Below, one piece after another: positions 1-7,184 of a DNA stretch of 29,855 bases. Made by a program: the position numbers and the translations under genes. Numbering within the stretch: position 1 is the stretch's first letter; each line of letters begins with the position of its first letter. The notes below the pieces were generated by a model. That model was not told the DNA's origin. It was given only the letters and a program-made list of their open reading frames with translations, and did not search any database. Where the stretch lies: NCBI GenBank assembly GCA_964390805.1, contig CAYMKL010000089.1, positions 1-29,855 on the forward strand. The letters are read 5' to 3'. This DNA is from CAYMKL01 sp964390805. GTDB lineage: Bacteria; Chloroflexota; Anaerolineae; VGOG01.

Positions 1-178
1 ACAAAAGCGACATTACCGCAACTGGTCAGCTACCCGCGAATCGGGAAACTTCTATCTTGGGTCCCCAGTCTATCCATCCGGATTGTAACCGGGGGCATAG
101 TTGTCAGAAGGGAGGTGCTTATGAAAAGATCACCGTAGCATGTCCCAAGGCCTGCTTTGAAAACAGGCTGACTTAGCA
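1..178. other. Noncoding left edge with an orphan ribosome site
   Basis: No convincing gene is visible here. A strong Shine-Dalgarno (GGGAGG, 111-116) precedes an ATG at 121, but that frame stops after five codons (M-K-R-S-P, TAG at 136-138). It could be the stub of a displaced gene or a short leader peptide. A short GCCTG/CAGGC inverted repeat lies just downstream (about 150-169). Nothing else is recognised before the repeat element that starts at 179. Confidence 0.4.
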
Positions 179-327
179 CTACGACGCGACTTTCCTCTTC
201 CACCTGCTACAGAGGGGCGTCCGCGCCCCGTCGTGGCGGGTCCGGGCCGCACAAAGCGGGGCGAGGACGCCCCTTAGTAGCCCTTGGGGTGGCTTTTGGC
301 CCAGTTTCAGGCATAGTCACGTTGTAG
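179..327 (+). mobile_element. MITE-like palindromic element, family A, copy 1
   Basis: This 149-bp noncoding element is bounded by inverted termini: CTACGACGCGAC at 179-190 and GTCACGTTGTAG at 316-327, with 2 of 12 positions mismatched. It contains an internal GC-rich inverted repeat around AGGGGCGTCC / GGACGCCCCT. A second copy in the same orientation lies at 1612-1759 and matches it over nearly the whole length. It encodes no transposase, so it would be a non-autonomous element. No clear target-site duplication was found. Direct copies on either side of the substrate-binding-protein gene could recombine and delete it. Confidence 0.7.
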
Positions 328-385
328 AGTTAGTCAAGATATTTCTATTCGCGGTTTAGATAGTCATCTGAAAAGGAGGAGAAAC

Positions 386-1594
386 ATGTCAAGGAAGATT
401 AGAACGATTGTTTCTTATGCTATCACCCTGGTGATAGTTCTCAGCGTAGTCCTGGTTGGCTGCGCCCCGGCAGCGACACCCACGCCGGAAGCAAAGAAGC
501 CCATCACCATTGGCGCCGTGTTCAACGCTACAGGCTGGATGGCCGACTACGACCAGCCGCCGCGCAGTGGGGCATTGCTGAAGATCAAAGAGGTAAACGC
601 GGCGGGCGGTGTTCTGGGCCGCGAGTTAGAGCTCATCGAGCTGGATGGCAAGACCGACCCTGCGACCGTGGGGAACGCCGCCCTTCAGCTCATTGATCAG
701 GGGGCCGACGTCATCATCGCACCGTGCGACTTCGACATCGGCGGCCCGGCCAGCCAAGAGGCCCAGAAGGCGGGCCTGGTTGGCGTCTCGACCTGCGCCT
801 CGTCGCCCCTCTACGGATCGGAAGCGCTGGGTGACAAGCAGTTCACCGCGGTGATGTGGAACAACATCATGAGTGCTGGCGCCGCCGAATACACCTACAA
901 AGAGCTGGGCTGGCGGACGGCCTACGCGGTGACCGACACCAGTATAGACTACAGCCTGTCGCTGAGCCGGTACTTCATCGAGCACTTTGAGGCACTGGGC
1001 GGCAAAGTCTTCGGCGAGGACACCTTCCTGCAGGAAGACCAGGATTTCTCGGCGCAGATTCAGCGCTTGCAGGGGTTGCCCGAGGAGCCCGATGGGCTGT
1101 TCATCTCGTCCTACATGCCCGGCCTGGGCACCATCGTCCGCCAGGTGCGCGCCGCAGGCATCGAGACGTCGATCATGGGCGGCGACGCCTACGACACGAC
1201 CGAGTTCTTCAAGGTCCTAGGGCCGGACCTGGGCAACAACATCTACTTCGCCACGCATGGCTTCCTGGGCCCCGAAGCGGGCGGCGGCATGGCGAGCTTC
1301 ATCAAAGCCTACGAAGAAGAGTACGGCAAGCCGCCGGACACTTCATTCATTCTTCCGGGCTGGGACACCGTGAAGGTGCTCGTCGAGGCCATCGAGAAGG
1401 CCGGCACCACCGACGGCGCAGCACTGGCCAAGGCCATGGAAGAGACGGAATTCGATCTGTTGAGCGGCAAACTGAACTGGACCAGCGCGGGGGAAGGACA
1501 CCAGCCGCTGAAAGAGGTCGCTATCGTGGAAGTGCAAGGCGCCAAACCCTCCTTCGCCGGTTGGATCGCCCCTGAGTCACCGCCTGCGCCCTAG
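386..1594 (+). CDS. ABC transporter substrate-binding lipoprotein (Leu/Ile/Val-type)
   Basis: Extracytoplasmic binding component of a branched-chain amino acid/amide-type (HAAT) importer. The N-terminus (M-S-R-K, then a hydrophobic stretch) ends in lipobox L-V-G-C with the lipidated cysteine at residue 26. A short Pro/Thr/Ala linker leads into a type I periplasmic-binding fold beginning around residue 39 (ITIGAVFNATG). The 402-aa length is normal for LivK-like proteins. The start is set by AAGGAGGA (373-380) ahead of ATG 386. Genes for two ATPases and two permeases follow, so it is the receptor of that importer. The ligand is unknown: this family also binds amides, urea, polyols and aromatic acids. 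The gene lies between two direct copies of repeat family A. Confidence 0.9.
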   Translation: MSRKIRTIVSYAITLVIVLSVVLVGCAPAATPTPEAKKPITIGAVFNATGWMADYDQPPRSGALLKIKEVNAAGGVLGRELELIELDGKTDPATVGNAALQLIDQGADVIIAPCDFDIGGPASQEAQKAGLVGVSTCASSPLYGSEALGDKQFTAVMWNNIMSAGAAEYTYKELGWRTAYAVTDTSIDYSLSLSRYFIEHFEALGGKVFGEDTFLQEDQDFSAQIQRLQGLPEEPDGLFISSYMPGLGTIVRQVRAAGIETSIMGGDAYDTTEFFKVLGPDLGNNIYFATHGFLGPEAGGGMASFIKAYEEEYGKPPDTSFILPGWDTVKVLVEAIEKAGTTDGAALAKAMEETEFDLLSGKLNWTSAGEGHQPLKEVAIVEVQGAKPSFAGWIAPESPPAP

Positions 1595-1611
1595 GCCAAC
1601 ACACACTAGTA

Positions 1612-1759
1612 CTACAACGTGACCTTCCTCTTCCACCTGCTACAGAGGGGCGTCCTCGCCCCGGCTTGGCGGGTCCAGGCCGCACAAAGCAGGGCGAGGA
1701 CGCCCCTTAGTAGCCATCGGGTCGGATTTGCCCCCGTTTCACGCAGAGTCACGTTGTAG
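1612..1759 (+). mobile_element. MITE-like palindromic element, family A, copy 2
   Basis: This 148-bp copy has perfect 12-bp terminal inverted repeats, CTACAACGTGAC (1612-1623) and GTCACGTTGTAG (1748-1759). It also has a perfect 16-bp internal stem, 1646-1661 pairing with 1692-1707 (AGGGGCGTCCTCGCCC and its complement). It has the same orientation as the copy at 179-327. No open reading frame of its own is evident. It begins 18 bp after the binding-protein stop codon and occupies most of the gap before the first ATPase gene. Confidence 0.75.
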
Positions 1760-1779
1760 GGCGAGCATCGTAGAAACGA

Positions 1780-1813
1780 GTTCCTTGTGGGGCCTGAGCG
1801 CCCCACAAGGAAC
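1780..1813 (+). repeat. Perfect 14-bp stem-loop upstream of the first ATPase gene
   Basis: GTTCCTTGTGGGGC (1780-1793) pairs perfectly with GCCCCACAAGGAAC (1800-1813) around a 6-nt loop. It lies between the family A repeat and the ATPase gene start at 1834. No T-run follows, so it is not a classical intrinsic terminator. It could reduce read-through or stabilise the upstream binding-protein mRNA end, or simply be another dispersed palindrome. Confidence 0.7.
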
Positions 1814-1833
1814 CTTTCCGAGACGGAGGCGCT

Positions 1834-2607
1834 ATGTCCTCACCTTCTAACGGGGACGCAAGGGCTGCAACTCTGGTCATTGAGGGTCTAACCAAAAACT
1901 TTGTCGGGTTGCGGGCCCTCGATTCTGTAAGCCTAACGCTGGAACGAGGGGAGATTCTCGGCCTGATCGGCCCCAACGGCTCCGGCAAAACCACACTCAT
2001 CAACGTCGTGACCGGCTTCCTGAAGCCCACCGAGGGTCGGGTACGGGTGGGCGACGTTGACATCACCCGTTGGCCACCGCACAAGATCGCTGGCCTTGGC
2101 CTGGCGCGCACTTTCCAGACACTTAAGCTTTTCTTAGGGCTCACTGTCTTTGAGAACGTCGAGGTCGCGGCGGTGAGCGCAGGGCTGCCGCGCCGGCAGG
2201 CTCGACAACAGGCCCACGAACTGCTGAAGAGCCTGGGAGCGACGCAACTGGCCGACCTGCCGGCGGGAGCGCTGCCCTACGGCCAGGAACGCCGCGTGGA
2301 GATTGCACGCGCGCTGGCAACGAACCCCAGCTTCCTGCTGCTGGATGAGCCTGCTGCCGGACTGAACGAGGCCGAGAGCGACGATCTGCTGCAGACGTTA
2401 GCCCCCATCCCACAGCAGACCAACTGCGGTATGATGATCGTTGACCATGATATGCGTCTCATCATGCGGCTATGCGACCGCCTGCACGTGCTGAACTATG
2501 GACAGACGATTGGCGAGGGCACGCCTGATGAGGTGCACAGAAACCCCGCAGTGATCGAGGCCTACCTAGGGGTCCCCGCCCAGGAGAGTACCCATGCTAG
2601 AGCTTGA
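1834..2607 (+). CDS. livG: Branched-chain amino acid ABC transporter ATPase (LivG-type)
   Basis: Cytoplasmic ATPase energising the importer. Walker A GPNGSGKT lies at residues 46-53. The signature region reads LPYGQERRVEIARAL in place of the commoner LSYGQ form. Walker B is FLLLDEPAAGLN near residue 170, followed by the switch histidine in IVDHDM. The 257-aa length and the C-terminal sequence, including VIEAYLG, fit the LivG branch. The start is ATG 1834 after GGAGG (1825-1829). It overlaps the next ATPase gene by 14 nt, indicating translational coupling. The first domain-like motif begins near residue 13, so the N-terminal dozen residues are a short extension. Confidence 0.92.
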   Translation: MSSPSNGDARAATLVIEGLTKNFVGLRALDSVSLTLERGEILGLIGPNGSGKTTLINVVTGFLKPTEGRVRVGDVDITRWPPHKIAGLGLARTFQTLKLFLGLTVFENVEVAAVSAGLPRRQARQQAHELLKSLGATQLADLPAGALPYGQERRVEIARALATNPSFLLLDEPAAGLNEAESDDLLQTLAPIPQQTNCGMMIVDHDMRLIMRLCDRLHVLNYGQTIGEGTPDEVHRNPAVIEAYLGVPAQESTHARA

Positions 2608-3304
2608 GAACGTGCACGTCAGATATGGCGCTATCGCCGCCCTGCGCGGCGTATCGCTTCGCGTCAACCAGGGCGAGATGGTAGGGTTGATCGGGGTCAA
2701 CGGTGCGGGGAAAACCACCACCCTGATGACCATCGCCGGTGTGCTCAAACCAACGCAGGGGACTATCACCCTTGAGGGCCAGTCCATCGTCGGCCACTCG
2801 CCGGAGGACATCGTCCGCCAGGGCATCGCGCTGGTCCCCGAAGGGCGGCGCATCTTCCCCGGCCTTACCGTCGAGGAGAACCTGCGTCTAGGGGCGGCCA
2901 TCCGCACCGACCGCGCAGAGATTCAGCGAGACATTGACGAGATGTGCACGCGCTTCCCGATTCTCGGCGAGCGCCTCAAACAACCGGGGGGAACGCTCTC
3001 CGGCGGCGAGCAGCAGCAACTCGCCATTGCGCGCGGGCTGATGTCCCGCCCGTCGCTGCTCATGCTGGACGAACCCTCGCTGGGCCTGGCGCCGATGCTG
3101 GTCACGGAGATGTTCGAGTTGGTGGCGCAGTTGCGCGAGACAGGCGTGACCATCCTTCTGGTGGAGCAGAACGTGGAACGCACCCTCGGGATCGCGGACC
3201 GCGCCTACCTGGTGAACACGGGCCAGGTTGAATTCGAGGGTCCGGCTGAAGAACTGCGCCAGCGCGTGGACGTGGTGAGTGCGTACCTGGGTCGCACCAA
3301 TTAG
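2594..3304 (+). CDS. livF: Branched-chain amino acid ABC transporter ATPase (LivF-type)
   Basis: Second ATPase of the importer, 236 aa, the usual LivF size. Walker A is GVNGAGKT (residues 34-41). The ABC signature is LSGGEQQQLAIARGL, Walker B is LLMLDEPSLGLAP, and the switch region is ILLVEQNV. Together with the LivG-type partner it forms the heterodimeric nucleotide-binding pair that drives two different permeases. The ATG lies inside the end of the upstream gene and is preceded by AGGAGAG (2582-2588). The LivF identity rests on the characteristic GLAP and VEQN motifs and on gene order. Confidence 0.93.
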   Translation: MLELENVHVRYGAIAALRGVSLRVNQGEMVGLIGVNGAGKTTTLMTIAGVLKPTQGTITLEGQSIVGHSPEDIVRQGIALVPEGRRIFPGLTVEENLRLGAAIRTDRAEIQRDIDEMCTRFPILGERLKQPGGTLSGGEQQQLAIARGLMSRPSLLMLDEPSLGLAPMLVTEMFELVAQLRETGVTILLVEQNVERTLGIADRAYLVNTGQVEFEGPAEELRQRVDVVSAYLGRTN

Positions 3305-3328
3305 CTGCTTGTCGAGGGAGACAGAACC

Positions 3329-4228
3329 TTGGACACATTGAACCAGATTCTACAGTTCCTGATCAACGCTGTGAGCCTGGGCGGCCTATATGCGCTGATG
3401 GCGCTGGGGCTGGCCATAGTCTACGGCATCCTGAGGCTCACCAACTTTGCCTACGGCGAGCTGGTGCTGGTGGGTGGCTATTCGCTCCTGGTGTTCGGGG
3501 AGGGGCCGCTTCCGTGGGTCATTGTGGCGGCGCTGAGCGTCCTGATGGCGCTCGTGACCAGCCTGCTTCTGGAACGAGTGGCTTTCCGTCCCGTGCGCGA
3601 TGCCTCCCCCACCACCATGTTGATCACCTCGTTTGCGGTCAGCGCCCTGTTGCAGAACGCTGCCACGCTTTTCATATCGCCACGCCCCAAGGCAGTGCGA
3701 ACCCCCTCTTTCTTCATCGAAAACATCAGGGTGGGCGGGTTGCTGATATCGAAAGGTAACATCGTGAGCTTAGTGATCAGCCTTGCTACGCTGGCCATCC
3801 TCACCCTCTTTCTCAGGCGCACCATCCTGGGCAGCGCGTTGCGGGCCGCCGCCGATGACTTTGTGATGACCCGGCTGCTGGGCGTTCGCGCCAACCAGGT
3901 CATCGCCACAGCCTTTGCCATCAGTGGCCTCCTGGCTGGGGTGGTGTCGTTGTTCTGGGTGGGGCGAATCGGGTCGGTGGTGCCCTTTATCGGGCTTACG
4001 CCGGTGCTGATCGCCTTCGTCGCCACTGTGATTGGCGGCATGGAGAGCCTGACCGGGGCGGTGGTGGGGGGATACTTGCTCGGCTTCGTGAACGTCGGCC
4101 TTCAGCTCATGTTGCCGCAGGGATTGCTGGACTACCGGGATGCTTTTACCTTTGCCATTGTGATACTGGTGCTCCTCTTCCGGCCCCAGGGCCTTATTCG
4201 GGGCACGTACTCGGCGGAGCGAGTCTGA
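3329..4228 (+). CDS. livH: Branched-chain amino acid ABC transporter permease (LivH-type)
   Basis: Inner-membrane permease subunit of 299 aa with about eight hydrophobic segments. The N-terminal stretch GGLYALMALGLAIVYGILRLTNFAYGE is characteristic of LivH (shown here only as its start, near residues 18-40). The ATPase-contact loop includes GSALRAAADDFVMTRLLGV. The start codon is TTG at 3329, supported by GAGGGAG (3314-3320) at normal spacing; no better ATG exists in frame nearby. Its TGA stop shares one base with the next permease start (TGATG), so the two permeases are translationally coupled. Confidence 0.92.
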   Translation: MDTLNQILQFLINAVSLGGLYALMALGLAIVYGILRLTNFAYGELVLVGGYSLLVFGEGPLPWVIVAALSVLMALVTSLLLERVAFRPVRDASPTTMLITSFAVSALLQNAATLFISPRPKAVRTPSFFIENIRVGGLLISKGNIVSLVISLATLAILTLFLRRTILGSALRAAADDFVMTRLLGVRANQVIATAFAISGLLAGVVSLFWVGRIGSVVPFIGLTPVLIAFVATVIGGMESLTGAVVGGYLLGFVNVGLQLMLPQGLLDYRDAFTFAIVILVLLFRPQGLIRGTYSAERV

Positions 4229-5289
4229 TGAAGTCTGAATGGCAGTTGACTAAGTGGATGCGTCGCCATTCCACGCTGGTGATACTTATCGTCCCACTCG
4301 TTCTCATTGCCCTGGTTGTGAGCCTGTTCGGAGGAGCACTGCTGGAGCGCATCGCCATCGTCTTGTTCATCAACCTGGCACTGGTGGTGGGCCTCCAGGT
4401 GTTCATGGGCAATTCTGGCGTGATGTCCTTTGCTCACATCGGCTTCATGGGAATTGCCGCTTACGCCTCGATCCTGTTTTCGATGACTCCTCGGATGAAG
4501 GCCATCGCTCTGCCCAACTTGTACCCGGTGCTGGCGCAAGTGCAATTGCCGTTCCTCCCGGCCTTGTTGGTCGGGGCTGCGATTGCGACGCTGGTGGCGG
4601 CGGTGGTTGGCTTTCCGCTGATGCGCCTTTCGGGAGGGGCCCCAATCGCCACGTTTGCCTTGCTGGTTATCATCCATAGAGTGCTTATCAATTGGGACGA
4701 GGTGACCAACGGCGCCCGCACGATCTTTGGCATCGAGCGTTTCACCACCCTGTGGGGGAGCGCCGCCTGGGGGATTTTCTTTGTCATCCTTGCCTATTGG
4801 TTCCGGGAGACGTCGCTTGGCCTGAAGCTGCGTGCCTCGCGCGAAGACGAGCACGCCGCCGCCAGCATCGGCATCAACATCGTCATCGTACGGTGGGCGG
4901 CCTTTATCCTCAGCGCGTTCATGACGGCAGTGGCGGGGGCGCTGTGGGCGCACTTCATCATCTCCTTCTCGCCGCTCTCCTTCTACCTGACACGGACCTT
5001 CCTCATCGTCACGATGCTCATCATCGGCGGGACAGGCAGCGTCAGCGGGGCGGTGGTAGGCACGGTTGGCATCACGGTCATCTTTGAAGGCCTGCGCGGC
5101 ATCGAGAACGCCATCAACCTGGCGGACCTCCCCTTCAGGGGTTCGGGCCTAACCGAGGTATTCCTGTCTGCGGCGATGATCGTGATCTTGATCCTCCGGC
5201 CAGCGGGCATCACGGGCGGGCAAGAGCTCCGTTGGCCCAGGAAGCAGGTCCAACCCGAGGTGACTCCAGACCCATCCGCGTCAAGCTAG
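4228..5289 (+). CDS. livM: Branched-chain amino acid ABC transporter permease (LivM-type)
   Basis: Second membrane subunit, 353 aa. Many hydrophobic segments are present. A conserved N-terminal region reads NLALVVGLQVFMGNSGVMSF, matching the LivM pattern where the family usually has a G-Y-x-G-x-x-S-x-G stretch. The ATPase-contact loop includes GLKLRASREDEHAAASIGIN. The polypeptide ends in a hydrophilic tail of about 25 residues. It starts by one-base overlap with the upstream permease stop and ends the transporter unit; a long repeat-filled gap follows. It is expected to pair with the LivH-type subunit to form the pore. Confidence 0.91.
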   Translation: MKSEWQLTKWMRRHSTLVILIVPLVLIALVVSLFGGALLERIAIVLFINLALVVGLQVFMGNSGVMSFAHIGFMGIAAYASILFSMTPRMKAIALPNLYPVLAQVQLPFLPALLVGAAIATLVAAVVGFPLMRLSGGAPIATFALLVIIHRVLINWDEVTNGARTIFGIERFTTLWGSAAWGIFFVILAYWFRETSLGLKLRASREDEHAAASIGINIVIVRWAAFILSAFMTAVAGALWAHFIISFSPLSFYLTRTFLIVTMLIIGGTGSVSGAVVGTVGITVIFEGLRGIENAINLADLPFRGSGLTEVFLSAAMIVILILRPAGITGGQELRWPRKQVQPEVTPDPSASS

Positions 5290-5299
5290 GGCCAGCGAC

Positions 5300-5420
5300 C
5301 GCCGGTTGAGTAGCTCGTAGCGCAGCGGAGAGCGTATCGAAACCAAAGGAGCGGGTCCCGTAAAGACGCTTGGCTTCGATACGGGCCTTCCACTGTGTTC
5401 CAGGCCTTACTCAGCCGGCG
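5300..5420. repeat. Imperfect long palindromic repeat (family C)
   Basis: Outer arms CGCCGGTTGAGTAG (5300-5313) and CTTACTCAGCCGGCG (5406-5420) are near-complementary. Inner arms CGTATCGAA (5333-5341) and TTCGATACG (5375-5383) are perfectly complementary. The structure begins 10 bp after the transporter stop codon, so it may act as a transcript end or 3' stabiliser, although no T-tract is present. It contains no gene. From 5421 to 5565 nothing recognisable is seen. Confidence 0.6.
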
Positions 5421-5565
5421 CTTCCGCCCGATTTGAGCGCTAGCTTGACGCGCATGGACTCCAAACCCCACTGAGCACGGCGCATGAATTCAAGGCATCC
5501 CAATCTGTTCACCCAGGCAGTGGGGAGGGGTGTAATGGCCGCCGACATCGCGATGCTCAGCGGCG

Positions 5566-5666
5566 ATACTCAGTAGATGGAAATTCTGAAGCAGAGCGGG
5601 CTCCCACGCCCGCGTTTCGGCGGCGTGGGAGCCGCCTCTGCTAATAATCTTCCATCTACTGATACT
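5566..5666 (+). mobile_element. Palindromic MITE, family B, copy 1, with 5-bp target duplication
   Basis: The element core is 5571-5661 (91 bp) with perfect 12-bp terminal inverted repeats CAGTAGATGGAA / TTCCATCTACTG. It is flanked by the direct repeat ATACT (5566-5570 and 5662-5666), as expected for a transposition target duplication. The interior is a long hairpin built on AGCAGAG and GGCTCCCACGCC and their complements. A second copy lies inverted at 7070-7159. There is no coding capacity. It sits about 50 bp upstream of the aminotransferase start, inside its leader. Confidence 0.85.
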
Positions 5667-5715
5667 TCCCAATCTGTCTTTACAGCATGAGGGCAGGAAA
5701 GGGGGAATATAACTG

Positions 5716-7059
5716 ATGACACGTGTCACCGTTAATCAGATCTACGAATTGGACGACGACCTCATTTCAGACGCCATAAAGCTGCGTTTCTTCCCCTTCG
5801 CTGCCGAAAGCGGCGAGGGGTGTCGGCTTCGTGATGTCGAGGGCAAGGAGTACCTTGACTTCACGGCGGGGTGGGCCCTGGCCAATACGGGCTACAGTCA
5901 CCCCCAAATAAAGCAGGCAGTGATGGAACAGCTTAACCGCACAACCTTTGCCGGCCTCGTTTCCGGCATGCATGAACCAGCGCTGCGGCTTGCCGAGAAG
6001 CTGGTTGAGCTTGTACCCGGTGACTTTCGCAAGAAAGCGTGGTTTGGCTTATGTGGTTCCGATGCCACCGAAACCGTGGGACGCCTTCTGCCCCTGGCAA
6101 CTGGCAAGCGCCGCACGGTCTCCTTCATCGGCGCCTATCACGGTTCAACGGCTGCCTCTATGGCCATGTCCGCCCATGTCGCCCAGACGCAGTTCATCGG
6201 AGGCGGTCACGTGGTGAAGGTGCCGTATCCTAATCCGTACCGCTGCCCCTTCGGCGACGACGTCGGCGACTGTGCTGAAAGAGCCATTCGCTTTCTCGAA
6301 GACTACATCTTCAAGACGATATGCCCGCCCGACGATGTGGCTGGCATCATCATCGAAGCCGTGCAGAGCGATGGCGGGGATATTGTACCGCCCCCCCACT
6401 TCCTGCCGATGCTGGAGGACGTGTGTCGCCGTCACGACATCTACCTGGTCGTGGACGACGTAAAGGTCGGCATGGGGCGCACGGGCGAGATGTTCTCGTT
6501 CCAACACTTCGGCGTTACTCCAGATGTGGTGGTTCTCGGCAAGTCGCTGGGCGGTGGTCTGCCCTTGAGTGCCGTAGTCGCCCGCCAGGAGATTCTCGAT
6601 GTGGGCCTCTCCCTGGCGTTGTTCACCGCTGCGGGGAATGCTTTGAGCTGTGCGGCCGGACTGGCCACCATCGAGGCCATCGAACAAGATGGCTTGGTGG
6701 AGAACGCGCGCAAGGTCGGTGCGTACCTGCATGACAGGCTGCGCGATTTGCAGGGCAAACACCCCCTCATTGGCGACGTGCGAGGCCTGGGGATGATCCA
6801 GGGCGTGGAACTGGTCAAGGACCGGGACACCAAGGAGCCCGCTGCCACAGAAACGGCCAAGGTTTCCTACAGGGCCTTCGAGCTGGGCCTGCTGGTTTTC
6901 TACGTTGGCATGTTCTCCAACGTGCTGGAGATCACGCCGCCCCTTATCCTGACCGAAGCCGAAGCCGACGAGGGTGTTGCTATTCTGGACCAGGCTCTAT
7001 CGGACGTCGAAGCGGGCAAGGTGAGCGACGAGGCAATCGCCCGCTATGCCGGGTGGTAA
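5716..7059 (+). CDS. Class III (omega) aminotransferase, PLP-dependent
   Basis: Cytoplasmic fold-type I PLP enzyme of 447 aa, the normal size for class III aminotransferases (GABA, ornithine, beta-alanine and related amine donors). The PLP lysine is K276 in VVLGKSLGGGLPLSAV. The cofactor-pyridine aspartate sits in VVDDVKVGMGRTG, where most relatives have DEVQTG. SFIGAYHGSTAASMAMS is the usual phosphate-contact region. The start at 5716 follows AAAGGGGG (5698-5705). Downstream lie a glutamine-synthetase-like ligase and an amidohydrolase. Removing the inserted MITE leaves only about 30 bp to that ligase, so they were probably co-transcribed. Substrate assignment to GABA or another omega-amine is an inference. 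Confidence 0.88.
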   Translation: MTRVTVNQIYELDDDLISDAIKLRFFPFAAESGEGCRLRDVEGKEYLDFTAGWALANTGYSHPQIKQAVMEQLNRTTFAGLVSGMHEPALRLAEKLVELVPGDFRKKAWFGLCGSDATETVGRLLPLATGKRRTVSFIGAYHGSTAASMAMSAHVAQTQFIGGGHVVKVPYPNPYRCPFGDDVGDCAERAIRFLEDYIFKTICPPDDVAGIIIEAVQSDGGDIVPPPHFLPMLEDVCRRHDIYLVVDDVKVGMGRTGEMFSFQHFGVTPDVVVLGKSLGGGLPLSAVVARQEILDVGLSLALFTAAGNALSCAAGLATIEAIEQDGLVENARKVGAYLHDRLRDLQGKHPLIGDVRGLGMIQGVELVKDRDTKEPAATETAKVSYRAFELGLLVFYVGMFSNVLEITPPLILTEAEADEGVAILDQALSDVEAGKVSDEAIARYAGW

Positions 7060-7064
7060 TCTCC

Positions 7065-7164
7065 ATATTCAGTAGATCCAAGATTTCCAGCAGAGGCGGC
7101 TCCCATGCCGCCGGGCCGCGGGCGTGGGAGCCCTCTCTGCTCAGAATTTGGATCTACTGATATT
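7065..7164 (-). mobile_element. Palindromic MITE, family B, copy 2, with 5-bp target duplication
   Basis: The core is 7070-7159 (90 bp) with perfect 12-bp terminal repeats CAGTAGATCCAA / TTGGATCTACTG and flanking direct repeats ATATT (7065-7069, 7160-7164). Its reverse complement aligns better with copy 1 than its forward strand does (for example AAATTCTGA then GCAGAG and GGGCTCCCACGCC), so the two copies are inverted around the aminotransferase gene. It is inserted 5 bp after the aminotransferase stop and ends about 20 bp before the ligase start, just upstream of that gene's ribosome site. Confidence 0.86.
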
Positions 7165-7184
7165 CAAAGAGAAAAGGAGCGACA

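Noticed and set aside
179..1759. Target-site duplications around the family A elements
   Set aside because: Flanks (AGCA/AGTT and AGTA/GGCG) do not match as direct repeats under any end position I tried. Only the terminal inverted repeats are claimed.
4132..4953. A 273-codon reverse-strand open frame across the permease genes
   Set aside because: It is rich in His, Arg, Gln and Asp as expected from antisense of membrane-protein codons, and the permeases on the + strand are clear.
5571..5661. Family B hairpin as an ordinary intrinsic terminator
   Set aside because: The matching terminal repeats, target duplication and second copy explain it better as a mobile element, and no T-run follows the stem.
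5566..7164. Composite transposon made of the two family B copies
   Set aside because: Each copy has its own different 5-bp duplication (ATACT, ATATT), so they inserted independently rather than moving the aminotransferase gene as one unit.
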